Origin: Limonium bicolor
Lineage: Eukaryota > Streptophyta > Magnoliopsida > Caryophyllales > Plumbaginaceae
DNA: 64,000 nt
Assembly (NCBI GenBank): GCA_023374045.1
Contig: CM041778.1
Coordinates: 290,447,533 to 290,511,532, forward strand
Reading direction: 5' to 3'
A program made the position numbers and the translations under genes. Positions 36,301 through 47,135 of this stretch are shown piece by piece; positions within the stretch are counted from its first letter, which is position 1, and the number at the start of each line of letters is the position of its first letter. The notes beneath the pieces were generated by a model. That model saw only the letters and a program-made list of their open reading frames with translations, did not search any database and had not been told where the DNA came from.

Positions 36301-36909
36301 AAAGGAGAAGTGTAAAGAACATGAGAAGAAGTCAACCCCGTGCCAAGTCACTAATGTGAATCCTGACATGGGAAAGTTCTTCACCTCGAATATATTGACG
36401 AGAATAATCTTAGTCAACTCACAAGGTTACACGAATCAAAGATCTTAACTATCACACGACCTAAGGTCGTAACTCCGTAGAGGAGTTGTTAACACGCAAT
36501 AGTGGAGGGAAAATTCCTCAGAGACAAAGAAGCCGATGGTCATCTGAAAGACAACGACAATGAAACCGTAATAAATGGGCTAATAAGTATGTGAATTTGG
36601 TATAAAGGCTCAAAGATTTACTTTTTTATCACAAATATTACCATTATATGGATGCTTATCAATGCTACCTGAAAGAGGAGCATTAGGAGAACTCCATTAC
36701 GCGCTAGAAATGTAGCGGCAATATTGTATGATGTAAAAATCATAACATGCAGAAGTCATGCCATCCTAAGGTTGAAAGTTAAGTGAAATTATTGAAGGAA
36801 ATCTTCCACAAAGATGAAGGCCTACATGGGAATGAGAATAGGCAAAATGGAACCCCACTAGTTGGGTAGAAGGCTAATGGAACCCTTACAGAGTTTAAAA
36901 TATTTGTTA

Positions 36910-37470
36910 GATCAGCATAGAATGTTACCATTCCAAAAGAATAAAATAGGATGTGTATTAAGGCAACATGAAAGGAAACAGAACAAAAACCATCTAATAT
37001 GTTATACCCAAATAGGGTTGAACCTATGACAAAGATGTCGGATCGAATGGTGAAAAAGGTAGAGCTAACATTGTAGTGGATGCCATGATAACAAAACCGT
37101 GCTAATGGACCAGGATTTGGTGTGCAAAAAAGCAACCTTTATATGCTGACTGTGATACATGTGTGTATTGACGGAAATTAGACTAGTAGAATAAGAGTAA
37201 ACTTGATGAGGACGAGGAACTCACATTAAAGATATACTGTACAACAGTCTAGGCCATATAAGAAAATACTGCACTAAAGTGCAGAGTTCATCACTTCGCA
37301 TCCTCCCAGAAACATATGTAATGTTGTAATACAACCATGGTGGACCAGCATGGAAAAAAAGGACATGATAGACAATGGAATAGATGGCGCAATTGCCAGA
37401 AAGAATAAGTACAAAATAAATGCTAAAACTGTAGGAAATTCCTACGGATATTATGGATGGCCTCTCCACT
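36910..37470 (+). pseudogene. pol: RNase H and integrase zinc-finger remnant of element C
   Basis: IGCVLRQHE (about 36950) matches the RNase H GCVLMQH segment, and RANIVVDAM (about 37050) the RNase H end, whose consensus is KANVVADALSR. HPPR-like sequence near 37300, WWTSM (about 37340) and NCQK (about 37395) fall in the order of the HHCC integrase finger (HPG, WWxGM, CLTCQK in element A). Frames are broken by stops and indels. Confidence 0.55.
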
Positions 37471-38000
37471 GATTAAGAACGAGGTAAACTATAAGTGCAC
37501 AACCTCAATTCAACACGCGAGGAATGCAAGTAGTAGTAATAAGGGAGTACTTAGAAGGTACTAAAACTAACGAATCCACTTTGAAAATAAATAGTCTTGA
37601 TCCAAGAGATACCAAGGATTATCTTAGTGAATATGAAAAACGGGTTCGTCTCAAGATTTTAGAGACAAGTGCAAGTAGCACTAAGTGTATAGCTTGACGT
37701 CACATTTTGACACTAAGAATGATGGTTAGTTGGAAAGGTGTTATACCCAAAATTTTAACCACCCTAGTGATAAGTGTGAAACATATAGGCTTTTTAGGGT
37801 CTAATTACCTTATAATTTGTAATAATTCAGGCAATGTTTCCCACTTATTATGTGTTTGTCCTAAGATTAATGTTTTGATATGAACTGATTCATTTTATAT
37901 GTTAAATATAGGAAAAACCCAGGGATATGAAGATTTTACGATAAGGATTACAACGCAACAAACGGGGAACAAATCCGGAAAAAGAGGCAAAACTTGGCCA

Positions 38001-38202
38001 CGTCCGGCCAAACTCGGCTGGACGCAAATCCGGACGCCCATCAAAGGACACGTCCGGATCCGGACACAAGCCGGACGTGACCCAAGATCCAGATCCAAAA
38101 GTTCTGTGTCTTGTCCGGATCAGGACACAGATCTGGACGTAACTCAAGTTTCAGATCTAAAACTGTTGTCTCACGTCCGGATCCGGACACAGATCCAGAC
38201 GT
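38001..38202 (+). repeat. Hairpin array in the Athila LTR, about 62-bp period
   Basis: Dyads at 38001-38036, 38051-38078, 38112-38140 and 38174-38202. The last three are about 29 bp with arms CGTCCGGATC and its approximate complement and start 61 and 62 bp apart. Further CGTCCGG dyads occur at 41186-41270, past the inserted element. Confidence 0.85.
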
Positions 38203-38426
38203 CACACGGAAACGAAAAATAAAAATGCATCGCGCTGATAATTAGGGTATCAGCGAAATTTTCAACCGAAGCGGCGGTTTAGCCCATGCTTCAACATAAA
38301 TTAAGACACGCCCATGCTCAATCAATTACCCACTCACCACACTCACCACTAACAAATGTTTTACTTCTAAGCCTATTTAAACACTCCTTCAGCTTCCATT
38401 ATAATTCACACCAGACGCTTCAGTCT

Positions 38427-38823
38427 TGAAGTGGGGTTCCACCACACGTAGTAACCAAATGGCTAGCGGAGAGTACATGCTGCCTGCGGAGACAACAGAT
38501 GGGACTCTCTCTGACCAAATCCCCTCCGACTCCAACGAACGGACCCTTGCGACCAGAGAGCCATACCACGGAGAGACTGAGAGTCACTCGCCTCCGAAGC
38601 AGAGCAAGACCCTCTCCGAGAGACTGGGAGTAATTATTCAGGGTAAAGTTGTACGAAAGCCTTGTATGTTTGAGAATATTCTAGAATGATGTAGGCCCAC
38701 AGAAACGGTTATACACTATAGGGGAGCCTATTAATAAGAACCATAAGCTATGTAATTGGATACGCTTTTATCAATACAACACTTGGAGCTCTCTTTGCAA
38801 TCTTAGTTTGAGTGCGAGTTCCA
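38427..38823 (+). repeat. Left LTR of the mini element
   Basis: TGAAGTGGGG...GAGTTCCA, aligned to 40647-41043 with about eight substitutions. After 38823 the sequence departs from the right LTR, which continues to CATCTCA at 41053. The short plus-strand frame here recurs in the right LTR and is not a gene. Confidence 0.85.
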
Positions 38824-39604
38824 TATACATACGGTCAATCTTCGCCCGAGTTTTGTTCAACTTCTCTTCGGAGAGAAAGAAAGTGATGGGGTGGAGCGCA
38901 GAAGAAGTCAGCTTCTTAAGTATATCTCCAATTAGAGATGAATTTGCGGAAGGGGGTAGCGGAACGGCAAGTTGCCCCTTAGCTATGTCTCCGATATGGG
39001 AGACTCCAATAAAAGTCCCCCTCGGCGGATAAAAAACGAACCAGTTGGAGGACCAGCGGCTCTCCAGGCTCACACGTTTGAAGAAGGAATACCCGGACAT
39101 GGCCAGGACGGAGATGTCCTCCTCCGTAGTAGTGGTGTTCACCCTGGTTGTGAAAAAATTTACAAACTCCCGCGCATCAGGAGTAATGCCGTTCTCCGCG
39201 CAGACGGAGAGGAAGGCGTGCAGACAGCCTAAGGCGTTGGGGTTCAGGTGAGCAAGAGTGCATCGCCGGCGGGAAAGGAAACCAAGAACAAAGGGGTGCG
39301 GGGGGAAACGCAGGCCGCGGTGAAGATGCTCCCGATACACCACGAAACCGTCCCTGAAGTAGTTAAAAGGATGCGCCATCGGCTCCGGCACGTGAATCTT
39401 CGACCCCAGTGGGACTTGCACACCTTTCATGAGTTTTTTCAAATCTCTCACGGTAAGGCTGGAGCCGGTGCCCTGGCGAGGGTAGTCCCCGCCGATATCG
39501 TCGGAAGGGATAGCAGGATCTTCAACAACACACTTTTCCCCGTCAGTGAAAAGTGTCGATCCCACCGGTGCCGGAGCAAAGGAGCTTGGGTTTGACAAAG
39601 CCAT
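38771..39604 (-). CDS. Antisense ORF, Transposase_28-like plant transposon protein (277 aa)
   Basis: Intact minus-strand frame. I take the ATG at 39604-39602 (MALSNPSS...); the frame extends upstream only through a TTG. Residues about 97-190 resemble the plant putative gypsy-type transposon domain (Pfam Transposase_28): GLRFPPHPFV, then LNPNALGCLHAFLSVC about 20 residues on, then a WFVFYP block. The C-terminal 40 residues are charged and helix-prone. Similar extra antisense ORFs are, as I recall, known in Tat-lineage retrotransposons; their role is unknown. The last 17 or so codons lie inside the left LTR, so the C-terminus is an LTR fusion. An hAT MITE sits 44 bp upstream of the ATG. It is one of the few long undamaged frames in the window. 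Confidence 0.7.
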   Translation of the reverse strand: MALSNPSSFAPAPVGSTLFTDGEKCVVEDPAIPSDDIGGDYPRQGTGSSLTVRDLKKLMKGVQVPLGSKIHVPEPMAHPFNYFRDGFVVYREHLHRGLRFPPHPFVLGFLSRRRCTLAHLNPNALGCLHAFLSVCAENGITPDAREFVNFFTTRVNTTTTEEDISVLAMSGYSFFKRVSLESRWSSNWFVFYPPRGTFIGVSHIGDIAKGQLAVPLPPSANSSLIGDILKKLTSSALHPITFFLSEEKLNKTRAKIDRMYMELALKLRLQRELQVLY

Positions 39605-39647
39605 AGCGGGCAGAGGAAGCCGAAGAATACAGGCGAACAAGTAGAGG

Positions 39648-40106
39648 TAGGGGTGATCATTTGGATAATTCGGTTAACCGAAATCCAAATTGTAAAAAAT
39701 AAATTGGATTTCGGTTATTTCGGTTAAAAACCGAATTATCCAAATTAAGACCAAAACCAAACTAACCATTATCCAAATTATCTGAAATCCAAATTTTTTT
39801 AAAAGTGAAATCCGAAATCCAAACTGAAATCCAAATTTTAGCTAGTTTGGATTTCAACTTACCAAAATTTAGGGTTTGTGTTTGACTATTTGTCTCTAAA
39901 GACTAGAATTAGAAAATAGGATATTCTTTTGTAAAGAAAATTTGGATAATTCGGTTAACCGAATTAGACAAAGTCAAAACCAAATCCAAACCAAATTATA
40001 ATTAGGATAATTCGTTTAGAAAATTCGGTTAAAAATCCAAAAAATAAAATCGGTTAATTCAGTTTTTGGATAAATCCTAAATATCCAAACTTAATGCTCA
40101 CCCCTA
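39648..40106. mobile_element. hAT-type MITE, 459 bp
   Basis: Termini TAGGGGTGATCATT and AATGCTCACCCCTA form inverted repeats. The flanks AGTAGAGG (39640-39647) and AGTAGAGG (40107-40114) are a perfect 8-bp target duplication, diagnostic of hAT. The interior is AT-rich with repeated CGGTTAACCGAA and TCCAAATT blocks and no ORF. Confidence 0.95.
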
Positions 40107-40646
40107 AGTAGAGGGAAGAACGCGAAGGAGGAAAGACGCAAGAACGAGAATCAGGGGATTAGGGAGCAGGGAAGAAGAAGAAGAAGGATGGTCACTGTAT
40201 AGGCAAAAAAGCGAAAGATTAAGGTCACAAAGCAAGGAAGAAAATGGAGGACAAATGCGCGAAAGGTCAGAGAAGTTCGAAAGTTTGAAATAGTAGAGAG
40301 AAGAGTAGAGGGGAGAGAATGAGCTTAAATAGGCGGAAATTGGGCACGCTCTATCAAAAAGTAATCATGGCCTACTCCTGCAAATGTGTCATGGAAATAG
40401 CTTCAGAAGATGAGGAGGCGGCAGTTGAAGCAAGGCACGTTGCTAAGCCTCCGCAATGGTATCCAACGGTAGGAAGTCTAAGCAGGAAAGAACAACTCTG
40501 AAGACCTCTTTCCTTTTAACTCTAAAAAAAAAGAGGTCTTGTGGGACTAGCAGGAGCGGAGCAGAACACCAAAATTTAAAAACGAAGAAAGAGCAACACC
40601 GAAAAGATCTTACCTTGTAGAACAAGAAAAGATCTTGTGGGACTGA

Positions 40647-41053
40647 TGAAGTGGGGTTCCACCACACGTAGTAACCAAATGGCTTGCGGAGAGTACATGC
40701 TGCCTGCGGAGACAACAGATGGGACTCTCTCCGACCAAATCCCCTCCGACTCCAACGAACGGACCCTTGCGACCAGAGAGCCATACCACGGAGAGACTGA
40801 GAGTCACTCGCCTCCGAAGCAGAGCAAGACCCTCTCCTAGAGACTAGGAGTAATTATTCAGGGTAACGTTGTACGAAAGCCTTGTATGTTTGAGAATATT
40901 CTAGAATGATGTAGGCCCACAGAAACGGTTATACACTATAGGGGAGCCTATAAATAAGAACCATAAGCTATGTAATTGGATACCCTTTTATCAATACAAC
41001 ACTTGGAGCTCTCTTTGCAATCTCAGTTTGAGTGCGAGTTCCATACCATCTCA
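40647..41053 (+). repeat. Right LTR of the mini element
   Basis: TGAAGTGGGG to CATCTCA, with TATAAATA at 40949-40956. Followed by the target duplication AGTCT. Upstream, AAAAGATCTTGTGGGACT is moderately purine-rich and may be the PPT; a related AGGTCTTGTGGGACTA lies at about 40532. Confidence 0.85.
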
Positions 41054-42182
41054 AGTCTAACTCATACTCTCCCTCTCTACTAATCCTTCCGTTCACGATA
41101 ATCCCATCTCGATTCATCAGTCTTCCTCCATAATCTTCATCGTTCACTCACAGACACAACCCGTACTCACACGCCTCATTTTGCCACGTCCGGATCTACG
41201 TCCGGATCCGGACTAACACATAATACCACGTCCAGATTTGTGTCCGACCCAAAACAGCCGGACGTCTCACAAACTTTTCCAGAATTTCCATTTTCACTCC
41301 ATTTCATCAAGTTCACTCCATTGCCACCAATTCCAACCTCTAAACCAGCATAGCGTAAGGACGAAGGGCGAAGCAAGCAAGAGGATATTCGTAACAGATG
41401 ATTTCTCCCAAGTCTCTCTTATTTATGCTTTCAATTGCTATGTCTAGCTAAGAGGATTTACTCTGGGGGAAGGGATGTTGTAATTAGTTAAACTTTGCAT
41501 TATTTTACTGCTTTATTGAGACTATTTGGATTGTTCAGGTTAATGCTTGTAAGTGCTTTTAATAAACGTCATGAATTTATTATAAGCCCTCGAATCGTGT
41601 TATGATCAGATAAGGTGATTAGCATTGACGGTCCTATTAACCTGTTACCTGTGATAATTGTAATCGGATAGACTACATTAGCAGTTAGGTGCTTTAGTCC
41701 GGTCCAAACCAGACTAGTAATTCTGTGCGATAAAACCATCTAGATATACCTGTTAATTCTAGACTAGAACTACGTGTCTTGTCTAGATGAGCTATCTGGA
41801 ATTAGGACTTAATACAGAATAGATAATTGAGAATCACAAGCCGATCCAAGTCTCCGTTTGAGTAGTAGAATATGCAGAACCTAGCTAGTGAAACAACTCC
41901 CTGAACCTAGAGTACCGTTCATACTCCCTATCTATCGCTTTAATTTATCTACTATTTATTTTCTTGTCTATTATTGATCCCAAAACAAAAACAACCCCTC
42001 TTTAGTTACCCATTGCCTAAGGCTAGACTTATTTACCTCAAGTCCCGTGGATTGATACCTGGTTACTTCTAAATTACTATACTACTATGACCGGGATTTT
42101 TTGCAACCCGACGGTCTATTGATTTGTTATTCTCTAGGATTAATTCTTGGTTTTTAACATATCAAATAAATCGTTTGCAAAA

Positions 42183-42200
42183 TGGCGCCGTTGCCGGGGA
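42183..42200 (+). promoter_or_regulatory. tRNA-Asp primer-binding site of the Athila element
   Basis: TGGCGCCGTTGCCGGGGA is an exact complement to the 3' end of plant tRNA-Asp(GTC), the standard Athila primer, three bases after the LTR. Confidence 0.92.
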
Positions 42201-42465
42201 CTTGACTTTGTCTAGTCCCTAGCCTTGGTTAATTCGTTACTCTATTACAATACCCTGTTATTATTATTTGTTTCATAATTTATTTTTGTCTATTATTTAT
42301 AATTAAGGTTTAATTTATTTTTGTGCCATTTTATACAACTGTTTCTCATTACTGTCATTTAAATCCAGTTTATAATTTTTCTGTCATTTAAGTTTCCAAG
42401 TACTATTAGTTCCAAAGTCAACACATTTTGTCCCTTTCTCTCTGGCTGTTACAAGTACTTTGTGG

Positions 42466-44433
42466 ATGTGCAGAACGCATTCATCTGGTCCACCAGATAC
42501 AGACTTCGACCCCGAAATCGAGAGAGTTTACCTTCAAGCTCTGAGAGCAAGAAGGCAGATCGATTTCAACATGGCAGCAAACCATGACCAGCTTGGAGGA
42601 GGTCCAGTTGCCCAATACACGATGAGGAGAATAAATAGACCACCAGCCACACCCAGAAGAGGCCCAGTGGTTCTACCAGACCTAACTGCAGAACTAGTGG
42701 CCGATTGGCAAAAGGTAAAACCCTCCTATCAATCCAATGCTGTTCGAAATCACCCTGCAGGAACCTTTTTAGGTGCCGACCCAGCTGATGCACTAGACCA
42801 CGTACATCAATTCCTAGTGCACTTGGACTCACTTGGCTTATCACAAGGCCTGGAGGAATATGCCAGACTGAGCTTGTTCCAGCACAGCCTAACTGGAGAA
42901 GCTTCGAAATGGTTCCATCGAATACCACCAGGCATCATTACCACCTGGGAGCAGATGATGGATAAATTCTACGAAAAATACATCCCCATCTCCAGGACAC
43001 GTCAGATGATCGCCGATCTGACGGCTTTCAGACAGTTGGGTAGTGAGACAATATGCGAGGCGTGGGACCAATTCAAAGAACTACTCCGCCAATGTCCTCA
43101 CCACGGTCAGAATATCACCTCACTGGCTCAAGGATTCTTCCAAGGGCTAAAAGATGAAAACAGAGGCGAGGTAAGAGCTACCTTAGGAGGGAACCTACTA
43201 GCAAAAAGCGGGGAAGATTTCATGGCAGCTATGGAGTCTTACTATAAGGAGCTTCGCCAATGGAGCAACAATGGGGGAAGAGTATTCTCAATAGGTCACA
43301 GTTCTACCCGAGCTCCAGACCCGATGATGGAACAGATAGCCGCCGAGCAAGCGTACCTGAAAACCACAATGGGAAGTATGGCAAAAATGCTCGAACAGCT
43401 CACCATGGGGCCAACCCCTAGGCAAACTGCCAAGTAGATCTCTAAAAGTGCCAATGAAGTGTACTGCTCTCAGTGTGGGGACGCACATGAATATGAGGAC
43501 TGCCCACTGGTAGCCGAGATGAAGCAAACTGAGGAGGCCAATGTCATAGGACAATTCAACAATAGACAACCCTGGGTGTAGAATCAGCACCAAAACCTCA
43601 GGTACGGAAATCCGAACAATGCGCTGAACTCACATCAGATGCATCCTCAGAGGACATACTAGGGAGGACCACCTGGCTATGCTAGGCCTCAGTATAATCA
43701 GTTCAGGCCGCAGCAGTCTCAAGCTCAGCAACCATCATTGAGCTCAAACAATGCCAATCTGAAGGAGATGGTGGATAAGTTGATGGCTTCTCAGGAACAG
43801 TAAACTATAATCAATCAAAGTCTGGCAGCTGGTCAGCAAAAATTAGAGAATGCCATGGTAGAGATGCAGGGAAACATGACCCAGTTGACTCAGTTCCTTT
43901 TACAGCAGAGACCTTCTAGATTACTGCCTTCCCAACCAGACCCCAATCCCAAGGAGCAGTTGAAGGCAGTGTCGATCTCAGAAGCAGTAGTGATTGACGA
44001 CTGTGAAGATTCTGGAGAGGTAGCAGCAGTTACCCTAAGGATTCGAAGGAACTTAATCAATGACAAAGTGTCAGGGAGCCATACTGATGAGGAGACCAAG
44101 CCCCCTTCTAATACCACCAGTGCATCATCAGGGCATCCTGCCCCTCCCGAGGTAGTTCATGAGGAGACTCAGGCTCCTATTCCTTCTTCCTCTCATTCAA
44201 CTGCTATTAAAAATACAAAAGGAAAAACATCTGCAAAAGAACTTCCTTTTCCAAACCGTCTCAAAGAGCGAGAGCTCAGTGAGCAATTTGGAAAATTTTT
44301 AGATGTCTTTCAAAAGCTGACTATCAATATTCCTCTTATTGATGCGATCAAACAGAAGCCAAACTATGCTAAATTTGTGAAGGATTTGATTTCGAATAAG
44401 CGGAAGTATAAGGAGAAGGACACCATCAACTGA
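42466..44433 (+). pseudogene. gag: gag pseudogene of the Athila element
   Basis: Structural protein that would form the particle and bind RNA. One frame from the ATG at 42466 (the open frame begins one TTG earlier) covers the Athila gag core: FLGADPADALDHV, HRIPPGIITTWEQ and QCPHHGQ (about 42760-43110). After the stop at 43435-43437 a CCHC-type zinc knuckle follows (C-x2-C-x3-H-x4-C, 43465-43503). More stops at 43579, 43660 and 43801 interrupt a Gln/Pro-rich linker. The frame resumes through a Ser/Pro-rich region to TGA 44431-44433. The four stops replace apparent Gln codons, as expected from C-to-T change. A one-base frame change near 44428 leads into protease. Confidence 0.9.
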
Positions 44434-47135
44434 CTGAGACCTGTTCAGCAGCGGTCCTACAGAAGCCGCCTCCAAAGCGTGGTGATCCTGGTCAGCCCAT
44501 CATTCCTTGCTCAATTGGAGATATGAATTGTGGATACGGTCTCTACGATGTAGGAGCGAGCATCAACCCGATGCCATACACCATGTTCAAAAAGCTTCAT
44601 GCGGGTGAGCACGTTCAAATTCATTTCAAACTCCAATTAGCTGATAGATCGTTAATCACACCAAGAGGTATGGAAGAGAATGTGGTTGTCATTGTGGGTA
44701 AGTTTTTCTTCCCAGCTGATTTTGCGATCCTCGACATGGATGAGGATATTGAGGTACCTCTAATTCTTGGTAGACCTTTCCTTAGAACTGCAAAGACTGT
44801 TATAGATGTGGATAAAAGGAAGATTACCTTAAAATTTCATGATGAAGAAATGAGTTTTGATATTAATAAAATGATGCGAAAGAACTCTTCTTCTCATGCT
44901 GTATTTTCTGTTGATTTACTTGAGTATTTTTCTGATCTAGAGGATGATTATATCCCTAGAAATACTGATGTTCATTTTTCTGTGGGTGAGTCTTCTGACT
45001 TGTTAGAGCAGGTATTGAGCCTATCCATTGAGGATAACAAGGAAAGATTTGAGATGGCCTCAGTCGTCCAGCAGCTCAATCAAGGGAGACCATATTTTCG
45101 ATCCTCCACTCCTCTAGTAGAAAAGCTGGATCGACCCATCCAAAGGCCTATCCCTTCAATAGAGAAGCCGTCTACCCTTGAACTCAAATCTCTTCCTTCC
45201 CATCTTAAATATATTTCTTGGCAGAAGGTAGCACCCTGCCTGTTATTATCTCTGTATTTTTGTTTGTTTCGCAGGAAACTAGACTTTTGGAGGTGCTCAA
45301 GAGGAATAAAGGTGCCATGGGGTGGTCAGTTGCTGATATCAAAGGAATCAATCCGGGTTTTTGCACTCACCGGATCTATATGGAGGATAATTATAAGGCA
45401 GTGAGGCAACCCCAGAGAAGATTAAATCCCAATCTGAAGGAGGTGGTCAAAGCTGAAGTGCTGAAGCTTCTTGATGCAGGCATTATCTACCCGATATCTG
45501 ACAGCCAGTGGGTGTCTCCAGTCCAGGTTGTCCCAAAGAAAGGAGGGATCGTGACAGTTTCCAATGAGAAGGGGGAGATGGTTCCTCAGAGGTAGACGAC
45601 CGGATGGAGAATGTGTATTGACTACCGTCGCCTCAACAATGCCACAAGGAAGGACTATTTCCCGTTCCCATTCATCGATCAAATGCTGGAGCGGTTGGCT
45701 GGTCAGGAGTTCTACTGCTTCCTCAATGGCTATAGTGGCTACTTCCAGATCCCTATTACTCTAGAGGATCAAGAGAAGACGACCTTTACCTGTCCATATG
45801 GGACGTTCGCATATAGAAGGATACCTTTTGTCCTCTGTAATGCTCATGCGACGTTCCAGAGGTGTATGATGGCCATCTTCAATGACTTCATTGAGAAGAT
45901 CATTGAAGTTTTTATGGACGACTTTTCAGTTTATGGGTAGAGTTTCGAGGTGTGCCTGGAGTAGTTGGATAAGATATTGGGGAGATGTGAGGAGACGAAC
46001 CTTGTGCTGAACTGGGAGAAGTGCCATTTTATGGTACGGGAAGGTATTATACTGGGTCACTAGGTTTCTAAGGAGGGCATCCAGGTAGATAAAGCCAAGA
46101 TGGAGGTGATAGAGAAGCTCCCCCCCCATCGACTACAGTGAAGGATGTCAGGTCGTTCCTTGGTCATGCAGGATTCTACAGCAGATTCATTCAGGATTTC
46201 TCAAAGATTGCTAAGCCCCTGTCAGACCTGCTTTAGAAAGATGTCAAGTTTCAGTTCATTGAGGAGTGCTTGACAGCCTTTCAGACCATCAAAGATAAGC
46301 TCTGCTCAGCCCCAATTGTGGTCCCACCCGAGTGGTCAGAACCGTTCGAGATCATGATAGATGCGAGCGATTATGCTGTTGGCGCCGCATTATGTCAGAA
46401 GAAGGATAAGATGCTGAGAGTAATCATCTATGCTAGCAAGACCTTGATAGACACACAGAAAAATTATACTACTACAGAGAAGAAGTTGCTAGTTGTGGTG
46501 TTCACTCTGGATAAGTTTCGACCATATCTGCTAGGAAGCAAGGTGATTGTCCACACTGATCATACGGCCCTCAAGTATCTTTTCCAGAAAAATGAATCGA
46601 AGCCTAGACTTCTAAGATGGATTTTGCTTCTCCAAGAATTTAATTTGGAGGTTGTGGATAAAAAGGGAAAGAAGAACGGAGTTTCTGATCATCTGTCTAG
46701 ACTCGACCTTCCTGATGATGGAGTCCCAATCAATGAGTTCTTCCCTGATGAGACAACATTTAAGATTGGAGAGGTAAATGAACCATGATACGCAAACTTA
46801 GCAAATTATCTGGTTTCTGGTTTAATTCCACATGACTACAGTTATAATAAGAGGAAGAAGTTCCTATCAGAGACTCCCCATTATATATGGGAGGATCCTT
46901 ATCTGTTCCGGGTTTGTGCTGATGGTCTGATGTGGTGATGTCTCCTGGATGATGAGATTTCAAGTGTGTTAGAATTTTGCAATTCAAAGAATGCAGGTGG
47001 ACATCACAGTCCTACAAGGACGGCTGCCAAAATATTAGGGTGTGGTTTTGATTGGCCCACTCTTCACAAGGATGTCCATCGCTTCTGCTCTCAATGCGAT
47101 AAATGTCAAAGAATGGGTAATATATCAAGAAGGCT
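44430..47135 (+). pseudogene. pol: pol pseudogene of the Athila element, part 1
   Basis: Protease: catalytic Asp in YDVGASIN at 44547-44549. A frame change near 45215 joins the pre-RT linker (VRQPQRRLNP, LLDAGIIYPISDS). RT: stops at 45593, 45938, 45962 and 46061; the FMDD box at 45911-45922 is kept, but the first catalytic Asp is Asn (FLNGYSG, codon 45725-45727). A C run at 46120-46127 is one base short and shifts the frame. RNase H 46270-46788 ([18 protein letters not shown]-like, VSDHLSRL), with stops at 46234, 46786 and 46936. The integrase HHCC finger lies at about 46996-47110. It is cut by S2 at 47135 and continues at 59515. Almost all stops fit deamination of Gln, Arg or Trp codons. Confidence 0.92.

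Larger units (their letters stand above)
32914..37738 (+). mobile_element. Element C: decayed Tekay-like element
   Basis: Starts TGAAATACCC at 32914, the Tekay-like LTR tip. LTR-like sequence without coding runs to about 34300 and includes several AAGGTAA donor-like sites. No clear LTR end or PBS is visible. Decayed gag (about 34480-34700), RNase H (about 36910-37090) and integrase zinc-finger (about 37290-37470) follow. The element stops at the Athila LTR tip at 37739. Blocks matching B are not in B order: 35860 matches B 21480 but 36170 matches B 20500. C is therefore rearranged or a composite. Confidence 0.65.
38427..41053 (+). mobile_element. Mini-LTR element carrying only an antisense ORF
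   Basis: Terminal direct repeats of about 400 bp (38427-38823 and 40647-41053; about 98 percent identical by eye) flank about 1.8 kb. AGTCT at 38422-38426 and 41054-41058 is a perfect 5-bp target duplication, so this is a retrotransposition product. The right LTR has a TATAAATA box at 40949-40956 on the plus strand, giving the orientation. The only gene is on the opposite strand (38771-39604). The last bases of the left LTR and any PBS are gone: the ORF runs directly into the LTR. An hAT MITE sits inside. Confidence 0.85.
37739..42179 (+). repeat. 5' LTR of the Athila element (about 1.8 kb without insert)
   Basis: Starts TGTTATACCC and ends TCGTTTGCA, three bases before the PBS. A 2.6-kb mini-LTR element (38427-41053) plus its duplicated target AGTCT interrupts it. 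The first 22 bases almost equal the start of the N-family LTR, after which the two diverge. Two blocks of CGTCCGG dyads lie at 38001-38202 and 41186-41270. Confidence 0.8.

Noticed and set aside
38426..38689. 87-aa plus-strand frame, repeated at 40637-40840
   Set aside because: Lies in both LTRs of the mini element and is truncated by a stop in one of them; better explained as LTR sequence.
38808..39595. Plus-strand frames opposite the antisense ORF
   Set aside because: Shadows of the minus-strand coding region, which alone matches a known domain.
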